Shown here in pieces: positions 47,256 through 57,460 of a stretch of 64,000 nt of DNA. This DNA comes from Molossus alvarezi (taxonomy: Eukaryota; Chordata; Mammalia; Chiroptera; Molossidae): NCBI GenBank assembly GCA_037176705.1, contig CM073897.1:42348488-42412487 (forward strand). The letters are read 5' to 3'. The first letter of the stretch is position 1; each line of letters begins with the position of its first letter. Under the pieces are notes generated by a model. That model was not told where the DNA came from and searched no databases. It saw only the letters and a program-made list of their open reading frames with translations. Made by a program: the position numbers and the translations under genes.

Positions 47256-47354
47256 GTCATGGAGGGGCTGTTCAAGTCTGCAGCAGCGGCGGTGCTCTCC
47301 AGCTGTCCTGAAGACGTCGCGCTCTGCCACAGGGTCCTGGCTCCCGGCCAGAAG
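47256..47354 (+). CDS. NARS2: NARS2 internal exon C
   Basis: This 99-bp exon encodes exactly 33 codons, from [20 protein letters not shown] to LAPGQK, and continues in phase from LMQ in exon B. It matches about residues 275-307 of human NARS2 but is the most divergent exon here. SAAAAVLSS replaces ATTMMVLSK as I recall it, and [12 protein letters not shown] replaces ELCHKFIAPGQK. The exon is visibly richer in G+C and CpG than its AT-rich surroundings. The acceptor is gttctcgcag ending at 47255. The donor AAG|GTATTC at 47355 lacks G at +5 and is weak. Only 111 bp separate it from exon D, and that gap is open in the same frame. The frame, flanking motifs and position make its identity secure despite the divergence. 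Confidence 0.93.
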
Positions 47355-47465
47355 GTATTCCTTCTGTGGAGAACCCAGTGCATCCACGCTTCAAATATGT
47401 TATTGCATATCACATGTATAATTACCTTGAATAATACATTTTCTTTTTTCTCTTTTCTTACCAAG
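47355..47465 (+). other. NARS2: NARS2 111-bp intron between exons C and D, open in frame
   Basis: The gap between exons C and D is 111 bp, a multiple of three, and contains no stop in the NARS2 frame. Translation through it would add 37 residues, starting VFLLWRTQ and ending FFSFLTK, and would rejoin DRLEHM in phase. It has a GT start and an AG end with a T/C-rich tract before the acceptor (tttcttttttctcttttctta), as a real intron should. Retention would give a longer but still in-frame protein. Whether that happens cannot be told from DNA. Confidence 0.9.
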
Positions 47466-47503
47466 GACAGATTAGAACATATGCTAAAAAACAACTTTTT
47501 AAT
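47466..47503 (+). CDS. NARS2: NARS2 micro-exon D
   Basis: This 38-bp exon encodes 12 codons, [12 protein letters not shown], plus the first two bases of an isoleucine codon completed by exon E. It fits directly between APGQK (exon C) and ISYTEAVEIL (exon E). The acceptor is a pyrimidine-rich tract ending ttaccaag at 47465. The donor AT|GTAAGT at 47504 matches the intronic consensus fully, as expected for a very short exon that leans on its 5' splice site. If the donor is not used, the frame reads one Met codon and then TAA at 47505-47507, so read-through truncates the protein at once. Skipping a 38-bp exon would also shift the frame. It is preceded by the unusually short 111-bp intron. Confidence 0.94.
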
Positions 47504-47589
47504 GTAAGTAGATATACTTTCTCTGAACTTGATTCATACTTTATCATCATATTTATCACACTGTATTAAATTTATATATTTGCTTATCA

Positions 47590-47695
47590 CATGCCCTAGA
47601 TTCAAGGAAGTCCCATGTTTTAATTATTTTTATAGCTCCTGTGTCTGGTTAATAGTCAATAATAAATGTTTCATAAATGAATGAATGGATGAAAA
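47590..47695 (+). mobile_element. LINE-2 3' tail
   Basis: atagctcctgtgtctggtta, aataaatgtttcataaatga, atgaatgg. Confidence 0.55.
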
Positions 47696-48884
47696 ATGAA
47701 CACAGTAATTATCAACTGTATTAATGCAATTCAAACTAATACTAACTTTAATCAAAATTTGGCTTATTAAAAAACAAACTTAATATATGTAACATCTGTC
47801 TATCAGTTTTTCTCTTTTAGTCTTCCTTTTTCTTCTTTACCTTCACTTGCTAAAATCTGATAATATATTCTAAACATTCTTGCCACTTTTTTAAAAGCAT
47901 AACGCATATATTATTGCTTTATTTCCATTATAACTCTATTCAAGTAGTACTTGATGATATTGGACTGGTTGTTTTTATTTCACCAACCATATTAATCAGG
48001 TATATAAAAGAGTATTCCATGTATTTACAGTGTGTATAGGAAGTAAGTTGGATACTAGAGGAGTAGAAAATTGTTTCTTAAAGTAAATTGATATCTCAAT
48101 TCTTCACTTGCCATCTTTAGGTTTAGGAAGTTATTGTTCTAAGAAAGATTTCAACCTGTCCTTGAGGAGGGGAATAAAAAAACTTGGCAGATTGACTGAG
48201 TCAAAAATTTTGGGTGTCAGCCTAGACCCTCAGGCTACCAGTTAAAAGTGATGAGTCACTGAGCCTGATGCTTGGCAGGCAGCAGAGGTGGGATCAGAGG
48301 AGGCAATAGTCAGCAGTCCTGTGACAAAGAATCAAAAGGTAATGAAGTAAGTGTAAATGAAGGCTTTGGGGTTTTTTTTTTGTTTTTTCCACTTAAAATT
48401 ATATTGAATACTTACAATGTGCCAGGCATTGTTCTAGAATCTAAACACTGTCTCTTTTTTTCTGCTTCTAAGTTATTAACATGACTTTTTGAAAACAAGC
48501 ATCCACACCAGTGTAGGAGACGGGAGTGGGAGAAGAGAGGACGGGAAGGGAAGGCAGGGCAGAGGGAAGAAATTCTGCTCTATTGGTAATAAAGCTCCGG
48601 GCTCATCCCATGATGGATTTCATAGTCCCTCCGAGAACTGTGCTCCTAAAAAATCACGTACCACTTCTTAGGACAATCTTGTTCTAATGGGTACCAGTTT
48701 GGGCTGCAGTCAGCCTCTTACGGTCCCCAATGGTGTCATGAGTGTTACACTTCACGGGAACCTTCGGCCTAAGACGGGTAATTACAACCTCCATCATCCC
48801 ATCTGGAGCTGGAATCGCCTAGGACCTACTGATGCCACAACCTCCTCGCCTGAGAGCAGACCCAGGGCCTTGAAAATGGTGTCA
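47696..48884. other. Intron, mostly unclassified; MIR scrap
   Basis: 48385-48445 (gaatacttacaatgtgccag, gcattgttctaga) is a reversed MIR/L2 end. The rest has no assigned element. Confidence 0.45.
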
Positions 48885-49500
48885 ACGCAGAGAACAAAGC
48901 AGACAAAGTGCCCTGCCTTCACTGAGCTTACATTTCTGGTGGACAATGAAAATAGCAAAGAAACAAGACAAGTAAACATGTAGTCTGTGAGAATGAATAG
49001 TATTCAGGGGGAAAAACCCAGAGACAAGAAAGTAGATAAGAGAAGACAAAAGAAGAATGAGGAGGTAAAAGTTTTAGATATTGTAGCAAAGAAGATCTCA
49101 CTGAGGTGTTTTTTGAGTAAAGATCTAAAGAAAGTGAAAGAACTAGTTGTATGGATATTTGGAAAAAGAATATTCCAGGCAGAGGGAATAGCAAGTACAA
49201 AGGCCCTGAGGTTGGAGCATACCTGATGTGTTCAAGTAATAGTGAAGAGTGAATAAGGGAAGAGGATAGTAGAAGATAGAGTAGCAAGGGAGGAGAGGGT
49301 TGGGAAAATCATTTGCGGCCTTGTAGGTCACCATGAGGAGTTTGGGTTTGTACTTGGATGAGGTGGGGAAGCTGTTGAAGGGTTCCAGAGGGTTGACAAG
49401 ATCTGAACTGGACTTAACAGGATCACTCTTGCTGCCTGTTGAGAATAAGCTGTAGTAGGACAAAAGTGAGAACAGAAAACCAACTAGATTATTACAGTCA
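48885..49500 (-). mobile_element. LINE-2 3' region, antisense
   Basis: cttcactgagcttacatttc, aatattccaggcagagggaa, aagtacaaaggccctgaggt and ccatgaggagtttgggtttg. Reading frames over it are remnants. Confidence 0.75.
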
Positions 49501-49526
49501 TCTAGGTAAGACATGTTCTGGACCAT

Positions 49527-50035
49527 GTATTAGGGTTCTCCAGAGAAAGAAGACCAACATAGTGTATATATAAAAAGATTTATTTAAGAAGTTAGCTTAC
49601 CCAATTTGAAGGCTTGACAAGTTTCAAGTCTGATGAAATCTCCAGTAGTCCTGGAGACACAGGAAAAAGTTGCAGTTAAAATCCAAAGGCAGTCTGCTGG
49701 TAGAATCCCTTCTTGGGAGAGGCCAGTATTTGTTCTATGAATGCCTCTGACTAATTAGCTGTGGCCCACCCACATTATGTAGGGTAATCTGCTTACAGAT
49801 TTAAATGCATTGTTGAGTTCACTAGAAAGTAAGAGAAGTTCCAGGAGCTAGAAATGAAGAGGGAACTGAACACCAGAAGGATGTTCATTAATGACATGAT
49901 GCTGAGGATTCTCAAGGTGGAGATACATGGAGAGGGGTTTGCCAGTCTTTGAAACCAGAGATTTTAACAGCCATAGGGGGACATGACAGTACACCTAGTC
50001 ATGATGAATTAGAATTGAGATACTTCCAGAAATAA
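49527..50035. repeat. Old LTR-like repeat, family not assigned
   Basis: Starts tattagggttctccagagaa and contains gtggcccacccacattatgt and tagggtaatctgcttacag. This unit is widespread in mammals and I believe it is LTR-derived, but I cannot name it. No coding content. Confidence 0.4.
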
Positions 50036-50979
50036 CACACACACAAGATACCATGTGACTGTATTCTCTTCAATAGATTTCAGTGTATTGTTGACTACTT
50101 GTTATAATTGTTTCATGTAAAAATATATTACTTAAAGGATTTATGTAGTAGTGTAGCCTTTATCAAGCAGAAATAGAATTCATTTATTTTACATTTCCTT
50201 TATGGTATGGAGGTTTTTAAAATATAGAATTCTTACCTTTTTATTTGCTTTTTGTTTATCTGTGTGACTTTGAGGCAGAGAATGGTAATAATTGTCTCGT
50301 TAGCATAGCAGTTTTACTCCAACAGTTTCATAATAATTTTCTTCATTTGACAGTAAAACATTTGAAACATGAAGGTATTTTGATACTGTATCATGCAATT
50401 TCACAGTGTCTTCTCCTCCTTTCCTCAAAGCACTTTGGAAATAGTGTCTGGAAGGGAGAAGAAATATTCTCTATACATGTCAAGAAAAATTAGTAGAGAG
50501 GGTTGATAAAGGCCATTAGGGAGGGATATCCAGTATCAGAACTGTAATTTGAACTTGAAAGCTGTGCCTCAACTTAAGGTGTGGGGGGAGTAGGGCAAAA
50601 TGTCCAGAATAACAAGAGACATTCGGACATGAGAGTCATTTTTCTTAATAATGTAACAGTAACATAGCAATAACACAAAATCCTTTTTGATTGATCTTAT
50701 TTTTTCAATGTAATGAGTAGATCATATCAAGTAATGATGGAGCAGAATAGGATGTCTAAGCAGAAAAGAACTTTAGGTAACATAGTTTAATCTCCTTTTT
50801 TTACAAGTGAAAACACTTAATTTTTAATGTCTGCATAGCACATCACAAACATTTGTAAAGTGCCCCCATTCAGGTGTGGTGGTTTACATAGCCGGAAGTG
50901 GAAGTGGAGTCAGGGGAACAAGCTCCTGTTTTCACTGGCATAGGAGACTCCCCGTGGCTTAGGCATTATCTTCACAGAA
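50036..50979. other. Intron, no recognised element
   Basis: No gene or nameable repeat. Confidence 0.45.
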
Positions 50980-51085
50980 GCTTGAACTCTGGAGTTAGCA
51001 CATCAGGATTTACTCGTCACTTACATGAATCGTTTTTGGCAAGTTATTGATCCTCTCTAAGCTTCAGTTTTCCTTGTATAAGATG
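50980..51085 (+). mobile_element. MIR SINE fragment
   Basis: aactctggagttagcacatc, ggcaagttattgatcctctc and aagcttcagttttccttgta. Confidence 0.7.
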
Positions 51086-51164
51086 CTTGTTTAAAAAGTA
51101 TGCTTACTGCCAATGCCAGCACCATTATCACCTGAGAAATTACCTGTTATTCAATACTAGATTT

Positions 51165-51372
51165 AAAAAAATTTTTTTTTCCTTTATTGATTTTAAAGAG
51201 AGAGGGAGAGGGAGAAAGAGAGAAACATTGATGAGAGAGAACATCGATTGGCTGCCGCCTGCATGCCCCCAACTGGGGATCAGGCCCACAACCCAGGGCC
51301 TGACTGGGAATTGAACTGGTGACCTCTTGGTGCATGGGTCGACGCTCAACCACTGAGCCACACCAGCTGGAC
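51165..51372 (-). mobile_element. VES-type SINE, older subfamily
   Basis: tttattgattttaaagagag, catgcccccaactggggat, end accagctggac. TCAATACTAGATTT flanks it at 51151-51164 and 51373-51386. Confidence 0.95.
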
Positions 51373-51649
51373 TCAATACTAGATTTTTAATTTAAGTAGA
51401 ATTCTCATCTTAGGAAAACTTATCACTCAAAATATAGCTTTGGGGGCTTTATTTGCACTGTAAGATACAACTCTTTAGTTATTGTAGTATGAACTTAATT
51501 TTTGTTTCAGAGAATAAGTTTGTGGTGGGTAAGTTATTTTTTGAGCTCAGAGTTCTTGAGGAACTTTGTAGATTTTTGTTTTTAATCATGCAAAGTGCCG
51601 TTGCAGAAGACCTGGGGAAACTGACATTTTCATATAATATTGGTGGACA

Positions 51650-52515
51650 TAAATTGGTGTAACCCTGTAAAAGGGCAACAATACCTTTGGCAATATCTTT
51701 CAAAATATGTAAAACTGCAAATGCAAAATACCCTTTCATCCAACAATTTACTTTTTTTCATTTGCAAAATTAGTGTATAAGAATCATTTATAGTATAAAA
51801 TAGATATATGTAATCATGATGTATAATAACAAAACTGGAAACAGCTGAACTATCTGTCTATCAGTAGATGACTGGTTAAAACTAACTAGGATCCATCCAC
51901 AAAATAGAATATTATGTGATCGTTCAAAAAATGAAGAAGCTTTTCATATACTGATATGGAACGATCTGCAAGGTATATTTTTGAGTAATAATGATGTAGA
52001 AGAGTATGTATGGTTTGTGTATGCTATGGCTACCATCTAGTTTTAAAAAGGGAGATTGGCCCTGGCCGGTTTGCTCAGTGGTTAGAGCGTTGGCCTGCGG
52101 TCTGGAGAGAACCGGGTTCGGTTCCCACTAAGGGCACGTACCTCGGTTGCAGTTTGTCCCCGGCCCTGATTGGATCGTGTGGGTGGCGACCACTCGATGT
52201 GTCCCTTTCACGTCAGTGTTTTTTTCTCTCTCTCTCCCTCCCACTCTATCTGAACAAAATATCAAAAGAAAATGTCCTCCTCAGGTGAGGATTAAATAAA
52301 TAAATAAATAAAAATAAGGGAGATTGTATATTAATATTTGCTTTATAGATGTATAAAACCCTCTGGAAGGGTACCCAGAAAACCACTAACAGTGATTGTG
52401 TGAGGAGAGGAACTAACTAGGTAGCTATGGGACAGGGTGGAAAGGAGACTTATACTCTTTTATACATCTTGATTAAAAAAAAAAAAAACTGTGTGCATAT
52501 ATTACCTACTGAAAT
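51650..52515 (+). mobile_element. Old LINE-1 3' end, sense, SINE-interrupted
   Basis: caacaatacctttggcaata, ctgatatggaacgatctgca, ggctaccatctagttttaaa; after the SINE, tataaaaccctctggaaggg and gtgattgtgtgaggagagga. A poly(A) run sits near 52477-52488. Confidence 0.8.
52059..52315 (+). mobile_element. VES-type SINE, young, inside L1
   Basis: gccctggccggtttgctcag, gggttcggttcccactaagg, tcctcaggtgaggatt and (AAAT)n tail. AAGGGAGATTG flanks it at 52048-52058 and 52316-52326. Confidence 0.95.
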
Positions 52516-52649
52516 AGTTCATATACATTTTTGGCTTGGTTTGTTTCAGGCATGAGGATTTCTTACTGAAGTAACCAATGACATTTTTCCTAAACAGTCT
52601 TAATGCTTAGAATATATTACAAAGGCCTTACCATGGCCTGAAAGGGTTC

Positions 52650-53034
52650 CTAGGATCTGAGCTGTGACTACCTTCCCTAATTTCCTGGCATCCTTCCCCT
52701 TGCCCAGTATACTGCGGTCACACTGACCTTTTCATTCCTCGAAGGAGCCAGGCTTAGGCCTTACTTCAGGCCTTTGTACCCACTGTTCCTTTTGCGTGGA
52801 ACACTTCCCCCAGATATTTATATGTTTTGTTTCCTTACTTCATGTAGGTTTCCCTTAAGATGTAGGCAACTCAGTGAGGCCTTTCTTGACCATCTTTTCT
52901 AACATGGCACCCTCAAACATCCTCTCTTCTTACCTAGCTTTATTTTCTTCATAGCACCAATAGCTCCCTGGCATCATATTATTTCTGTTTATTTATTTTT
53001 CTCTCTACTCCCCATTCATACCCCCATCTCCCTC

Positions 53035-53128
<94 letters not shown>

Positions 53129-53250
53129 ATCTCCAAAAAGGCAGGAGCTTTATTTTGTATTTACTGTATCTCTAGTGTGTAGAATAGTGCCTTTCACAGA
53201 GTAGGTGCTCAATATGTTTGTTGGGTGAATGAATGAATAAATGAATTATA
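52650..53250 (+). mobile_element. LINE-2 3' region, sense, with a microsatellite inside
   Basis: cttcaggcctttgtacccac, tgttccttttgcgtggaaca, ctcagtgaggcctttcttga, then past the repeat, aggcaggagctttattttgt and gtaggtgctcaatatgtttg. Confidence 0.8.
53035..53126 (+). repeat. Compound (CT)n(CA)n microsatellite
   Basis: CT units run to about 53084 and switch directly to CA units ending at 53126. Likely length-variable. Confidence 0.95.
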
Positions 53251-53580
53251 GCTTTAAGGAAAGATTTTTACTCTTGTGCCTTTTATTATGGCATTGACAT
53301 AGCATGAATTCAGAGAAAATATCTATTGCTTAAGTGACTAGTCTTCTGTGTACTTTGCAAGTAGATCAGGACTAGGGTTATTTAATGGCCACTTCTCTTC
53401 ATGCTGTTTGGACTCTCATAGGATTAGGTAAACCTTAATCCCTGATTGCTCAGTAATCATTTAATACTCATTTATGATCTCAAAGACTGTATGGTAATAG
53501 ACCTTTTCTAGTTTTCAGATGGGCTATTTAACAACAGCCCATTGTGTTAACCTGTCTCTGCTTTTACCATTTCTCTCCAG

Positions 53581-53647
53581 CATTTCTTATACTGAAGCAG
53601 TGGAGATCTTACAGCAAGCATCCCAGAACTTCACCTTCACCCCAGAG
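53581..53647 (+). CDS. NARS2: NARS2 internal exon E
   Basis: This 67-bp exon contributes the last base of the isoleucine codon from exon D and then 22 codons, ISYTEAVEILQQASQNFTFT through PE. It matches about residues 321-342 of human NARS2 with one likely change (LQQ for LKQ). The acceptor is a textbook pyrimidine tract, ttttaccatttctctccag, ending at 53580. The donor is GAG|GTAGAG at 53648. It has G at +4, A at +5 and G at +6, so beyond the GTA it departs from the GTAAGT consensus. It is also the first unit of a GA-rich then GT-rich simple repeat that runs to about 53677 and offers several alternative GT dinucleotides. The join to exon F is in phase. Exon identity is secure; splice efficiency is the open question. 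Confidence 0.95.
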
Positions 53648-53677
53648 GTAGAGAGAGAGAGAGTGTGTGTGTGTGTC
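53648..53677 (+). repeat. (GA)n(GT)n repeat at the exon E donor
   Basis: The intron opens with GTA and then GA units followed by GT units. The donor is the first base pair of the repeat tract. Confidence 0.92.
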
Positions 53678-55092
53678 CAAATATGTTTTCCTCGTCCTAA
53701 TCTTACTATTATTTAAAATAATCACATTTCTCTTAGCAGTGTGTGGGATTAGTTCATCTGTACCTTGGCTTTTTTTTGATGTTTGCTAAATCTTGTTGAA
53801 ATATTTATAATGAAAAATAATTTTTAAGTAGAATTACATAATTTAGAATAGCAGTGACTAAAGGGTTATAAAGAAGTTTCCCAAGTTTAGGAAGATGACA
53901 GTCCTTAAAAAGGATGGTAATCAGACTATTAGTGTAGAACTCAACTCATTCAGTGAGTACTTCCCAGAGTGTATTCTGACTGATGTTAACAGGTGACAGA
54001 CAAAAGAGATTAAGTGATCAAGTAAGTTTAAGCAACACATTAAACAGGTGTTCGCTTTTTTCTGTTGAACTTTATAGAGTTTTCTAATTTGTGAACCACT
54101 CTGGAATACACTGAATTGTTTTGGGTTTTGGGTTTTTTTTTAAAGAACTCCTTTGTTTTATTGGCAAGGGCATGTGTCCAGGGAGGCCACGTGACTCACC
54201 GCGAGGGTGCACAGCATGTCAGACAGTCTCCTTGCTGCTCCGCCAGACTTCTTCCCCGTCGTTAAGGGACTGCCGGGCAGTGGGAGTAGTAAGAGCATGT
54301 AAAGAATGTGATACCTTTGTCCTCAGACTGTTCCTGACACTGGTCCCAACCCCAGTTAAGTCAGATCCTCTTATACGTTATAATAGTACCCTCTCCTTGT
54401 TGTACTCATAATCAGTTAATTTTTTGTATAATTTTGTATATAGTGTTTTTTCCTACCCTGGAAGCTTCATGAAGTTAAGGATTCTATTTTTCTTACCACT
54501 ATATTCAATACCTAGCATGGTACCTGAGATTTAACAGACACATTATTATTTACTGAATAAATAGATGAACAGTGTTATTAATTATTCATCAATGAACATC
54601 TGATATATCAGTTGACTCTTTTATTAAAAAAAAAAATTCACTGAGAGAAGCCATCTAGCCAAAGATAGGCTCAATATTAGAAATATTATCTTTCATCATT
54701 TAATTTCCTGAGACTTAGAACAATAACTGTAGAAGCAGCTCAGGGCAATAGTAATAAAACTATGATTCCGAGGTCAGTTTTTGTACCCTGTGGATAGCAA
54801 GCTTTGTTTTCCTGCAGATGCTGTTCATCTGCCGAATGCTGCTCCCTGAGACGGGGACACAGAGTGTGGTGTTTGTCTGCTAGCTTCAGCTTTTGTCTCT
54901 CCGGGCCTTTGGATGTGCTTGCTAACACATACCTCTGTCTAGTCCTCTAGTTTAGTGACCTGGGTAACCTCAGCAGACAGCTCCACAGATCACTCATCCT
55001 CAGGGGGAGCACTGATACGGGTTATTTTCAGGTCCTGCACTGTATATTTCAGCTCTGTGTTCTCCTGTGATAATTTTTTTTCCTCATTGCAG
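53678..55092. other. Intron between exons E and F
   Basis: 54425-54570 is a decayed L2 tail (ccctggaagcttcatgaagt, gcatggtacctgagatttaa). The rest is unclassified. Confidence 0.5.
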
Positions 55093-55230
55093 TGGGGTGC
55101 TGATCTACATACTGAACATGAAAAGTACCTGGTGAAGCACTGTGGCAACATACCAGTCTTTGTCGTTAATTATCCATTAGCACTCAAGCCTTTCTACATG
55201 AGGGACAATGAAGACGGGCCTCAGCACACA
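55093..55230 (+). CDS. NARS2: NARS2 internal exon F, before motif 3
   Basis: This 138-bp exon encodes exactly 46 codons, from [20 protein letters not shown] to [11 protein letters not shown]. It matches about residues 343-388 of human NARS2, with small changes (DLHTEH for DLRTEH, VVNYPLA for VINYPLT). The segment belongs to the catalytic core, with the asparagine-specific pocket region KPFYMRD. The rest of the enzyme, including the motif 3 region (GFGMGFER in the human protein), is not in the window. The acceptor is tttcctcattgcag ending at 55092 and the donor is ACA|GTAAGG at 55231. An unspliced frame reads VRRDSK and then stops at 55249-55251. Confidence 0.96.
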
Positions 55231-55470
55231 GTAAGGAGAGACTCTAAATAAGGGATTCGTCCTCTCGGAGCCTGGCTTTTCCCCTTGGCTTAGTTTTATT
55301 TATCCTTTGACATATGTTCTTAAATTAAATCTGTCACTTTACAGGTCTTGATAGAGTTTTTCAAAGGCATCTCTAAAAAAGTGTTCCCTAAGAAGATCTG
55401 TTTTCTATAAACATACTCCCTCATTTTTATGGCAGAGGTGTCCTTAATTTAGCAGATGCAAATGTAGGTG

Positions 55471-55526
55471 TGTTTTGTTTTGTTTTGTTTTGTTTTGTTT
55501 TGTTTTGTTTTGTTTTGTTTTGTTTT
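55471..55526 (+). repeat. (TTTTG)n pentanucleotide repeat
   Basis: About 11 regular TTTTG units. It looks like the tail of a reversed element but no body is attached. Confidence 0.93.
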
Positions 55527-55784
55527 GAATAACTGAAAGGAAATAGCCTCGAGCACTATATAGCAGTGCCTGGCCTACTGTCAGGTTAAGTACTGGGTAG
55601 GAGACGACATGGTGGGGGAGTGTGCTGGGCAGGAGGTGATTGCCCTGGCCCAGGGAGCACGAGCCGGCCGAGCCAAAGGCTGGCAGGTGGAAATAGTGAG
55701 CAAAGGCTCTGGGGAGTCCAAGAGGTCTGCAGACTCTGCCAGTTCTCTTCTGTCTCTGTTCTCTGTAGCCTTTCTTATCCTCTG

Positions 55785-55989
55785 TTGTTGTTTTAATCCT
55801 CATCCGAGGATATTTTTCCACGTGGCATCAGATAGAGTGAGAGGGGAAGGGAGAGAAACACCGATGTGAAAGAGACACATCGATTAGTCGAACCTGCAAC
55901 CCAGGAATGTGCCTTTGACTGGGAGTCGAACCTGAGACCCTTTGGTCTGTTGGCTGATGCTCTAATTGCTGAGCCAAAAGAGTCAGGGC
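55785..55989 (-). mobile_element. VES-type SINE, shortened
   Basis: aatcctcatccgaggat, short body, ggagtcgaacctgagaccc and end gagtcagggc. About 50 bp of the usual middle is missing. Confidence 0.9.
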
Positions 55990-56024
55990 AGTATGACTAT
56001 TTAATTACAGACTCTTTCCTCTAT

Positions 56025-56160
56025 GCCAAAGGCCTTGAGAACATCTTTTTCTCTCATGGTTGTATTCCTACCCTAGTGCCTAGCATGAAGCCTGGGACAT
56101 AGCAGGCACCTCATATGTATCTGGTGATGGATAGGAGTCTGGATGGATGGGTGGATTGAG
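56025..56160 (+). mobile_element. LINE-2 3' tail
   Basis: cctagtgcctagcatgaagc, ctgggacatagcaggcacct. Confidence 0.6.
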
Positions 56161-56289
56161 CCCAACCCAGTTTCAGGCACACAGTGGACAGTTAAGGAGT
56201 GAGTGACTTGATTTGCTAGGGAAATCTCTGGGAAGCTAAAGAGCAGCTTTTACTCTGATTTTTTTGAGTGATAGCAACATGGTATAAAG

Positions 56290-56515
56290 GAAACTCCAGT
56301 GGTTTTAAAACCAGACACTCTTGAGTTAAAGTCTCAGGTCTGTGAGTTACAAACTACATGACCTTAGATGAACCATCTAATTTCTTTGAGTCTTAGTTTC
56401 CCAGTCTGTAAAAATAAGGTGATAATATTTCCTGGAGTTGTGAGGATTAGATTAGGTAATATTTGAAAAATGCAGAGCACAGTGTTTGGGTTGGTAGGTA
56501 GTCAATAAATATGAA
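56290..56515 (+). mobile_element. MIR SINE
   Basis: aactacatgaccttagatga, tcttagtttcccagtctgta, ttgtgaggattagattaggt and gtagtcaataaat. Confidence 0.85.
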
Positions 56516-57264
56516 GCCCTATCTCCTTTCCTCCGAAATTTTGATAAAATCTTTGCTGTGATAAAGCACAATAATGTTAAAGTATTTGTGTGTGTGTTAC
56601 CACATCATAACATGCTCTTACATGCTGTTAAGATTCCTTAACAGGCATTTCCTTCATAGGGCACCAACATTTCTTACCTTAGAAGTTCCAGGAGGTCTTC
56701 ATTACGACAAGTCTCTGGTAATGTCTTACAGCTTGAAACCTGAAGACATTATAATGGGGCTTTAGTATACGTTGTAATTTATGCAGTACTATAGCATATA
56801 GCTTCTTAGGGCTAAATTCTTAAAATAGAATTTATGTAAACTGTATACATTAAACATGGATTATAACATTGATTCATGAACTACCTAGATTTCTTTCCAG
56901 CCCACTTGTATAAAGTGCCTCCTTCCACCCCGACCTTTCTTTTTAGTGGTGAATGAACAGGCTTTGAGCCAGATAACTAAATTCTGTGTTTCTTTTATAG
57001 GATTGTAATAACAGGCTGTGGGTGGGGTTGCAGGAGTTTCTGCAGTGGGTGTGATACAATCTAAAAAAATTACAACAGGTGTGTTTCACAGGTGCTGCCC
57101 CTGGGAAGTGAAGGATAGGGAAATGTTTAACCTGCACTTGTAACATTTGGCCAGAGGTAATAAATAGTAAAATGTTATCTTTTTTACAGTAATAGTTTCT
57201 ATTTTTTTCTTTCTCCTCCTACCCTCCCTAAAACACACACACACGCACAAACACTTGAAGGTGG
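56516..57264. other. Intron, no recognised element
   Basis: No gene or nameable repeat. Confidence 0.45.
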
Positions 57265-57460
57265 GCACTATGTTATAATGAAAAGTACACTGGACTAAGA
57301 AGTTAGTAGTGCTGGGTTTGAAATACAGCTTACTAGTTAGCTGTATGACCTTAGGCAAGTCTGTCCAATCTCCGAGCCCCAGATTCTCCCTCCATAAAAC
57401 CAGAGAATCAGATGACCTCCAAGGTACTAACCTGCTCTAAGATTGTCTGATTTGAGGTAA
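57265..57460 (+). mobile_element. MIR SINE
   Basis: ctgggtttgaaatacagctt, gttagctgtatgaccttagg, caagtctgtccaatctccga. Confidence 0.8.

Noticed and set aside
55471..55526. Regular repeat that might be taken for a CRISPR-like or satellite array
   Set aside because: It is a plain (TTTTG)n microsatellite with no spacers, in a mammalian intron.
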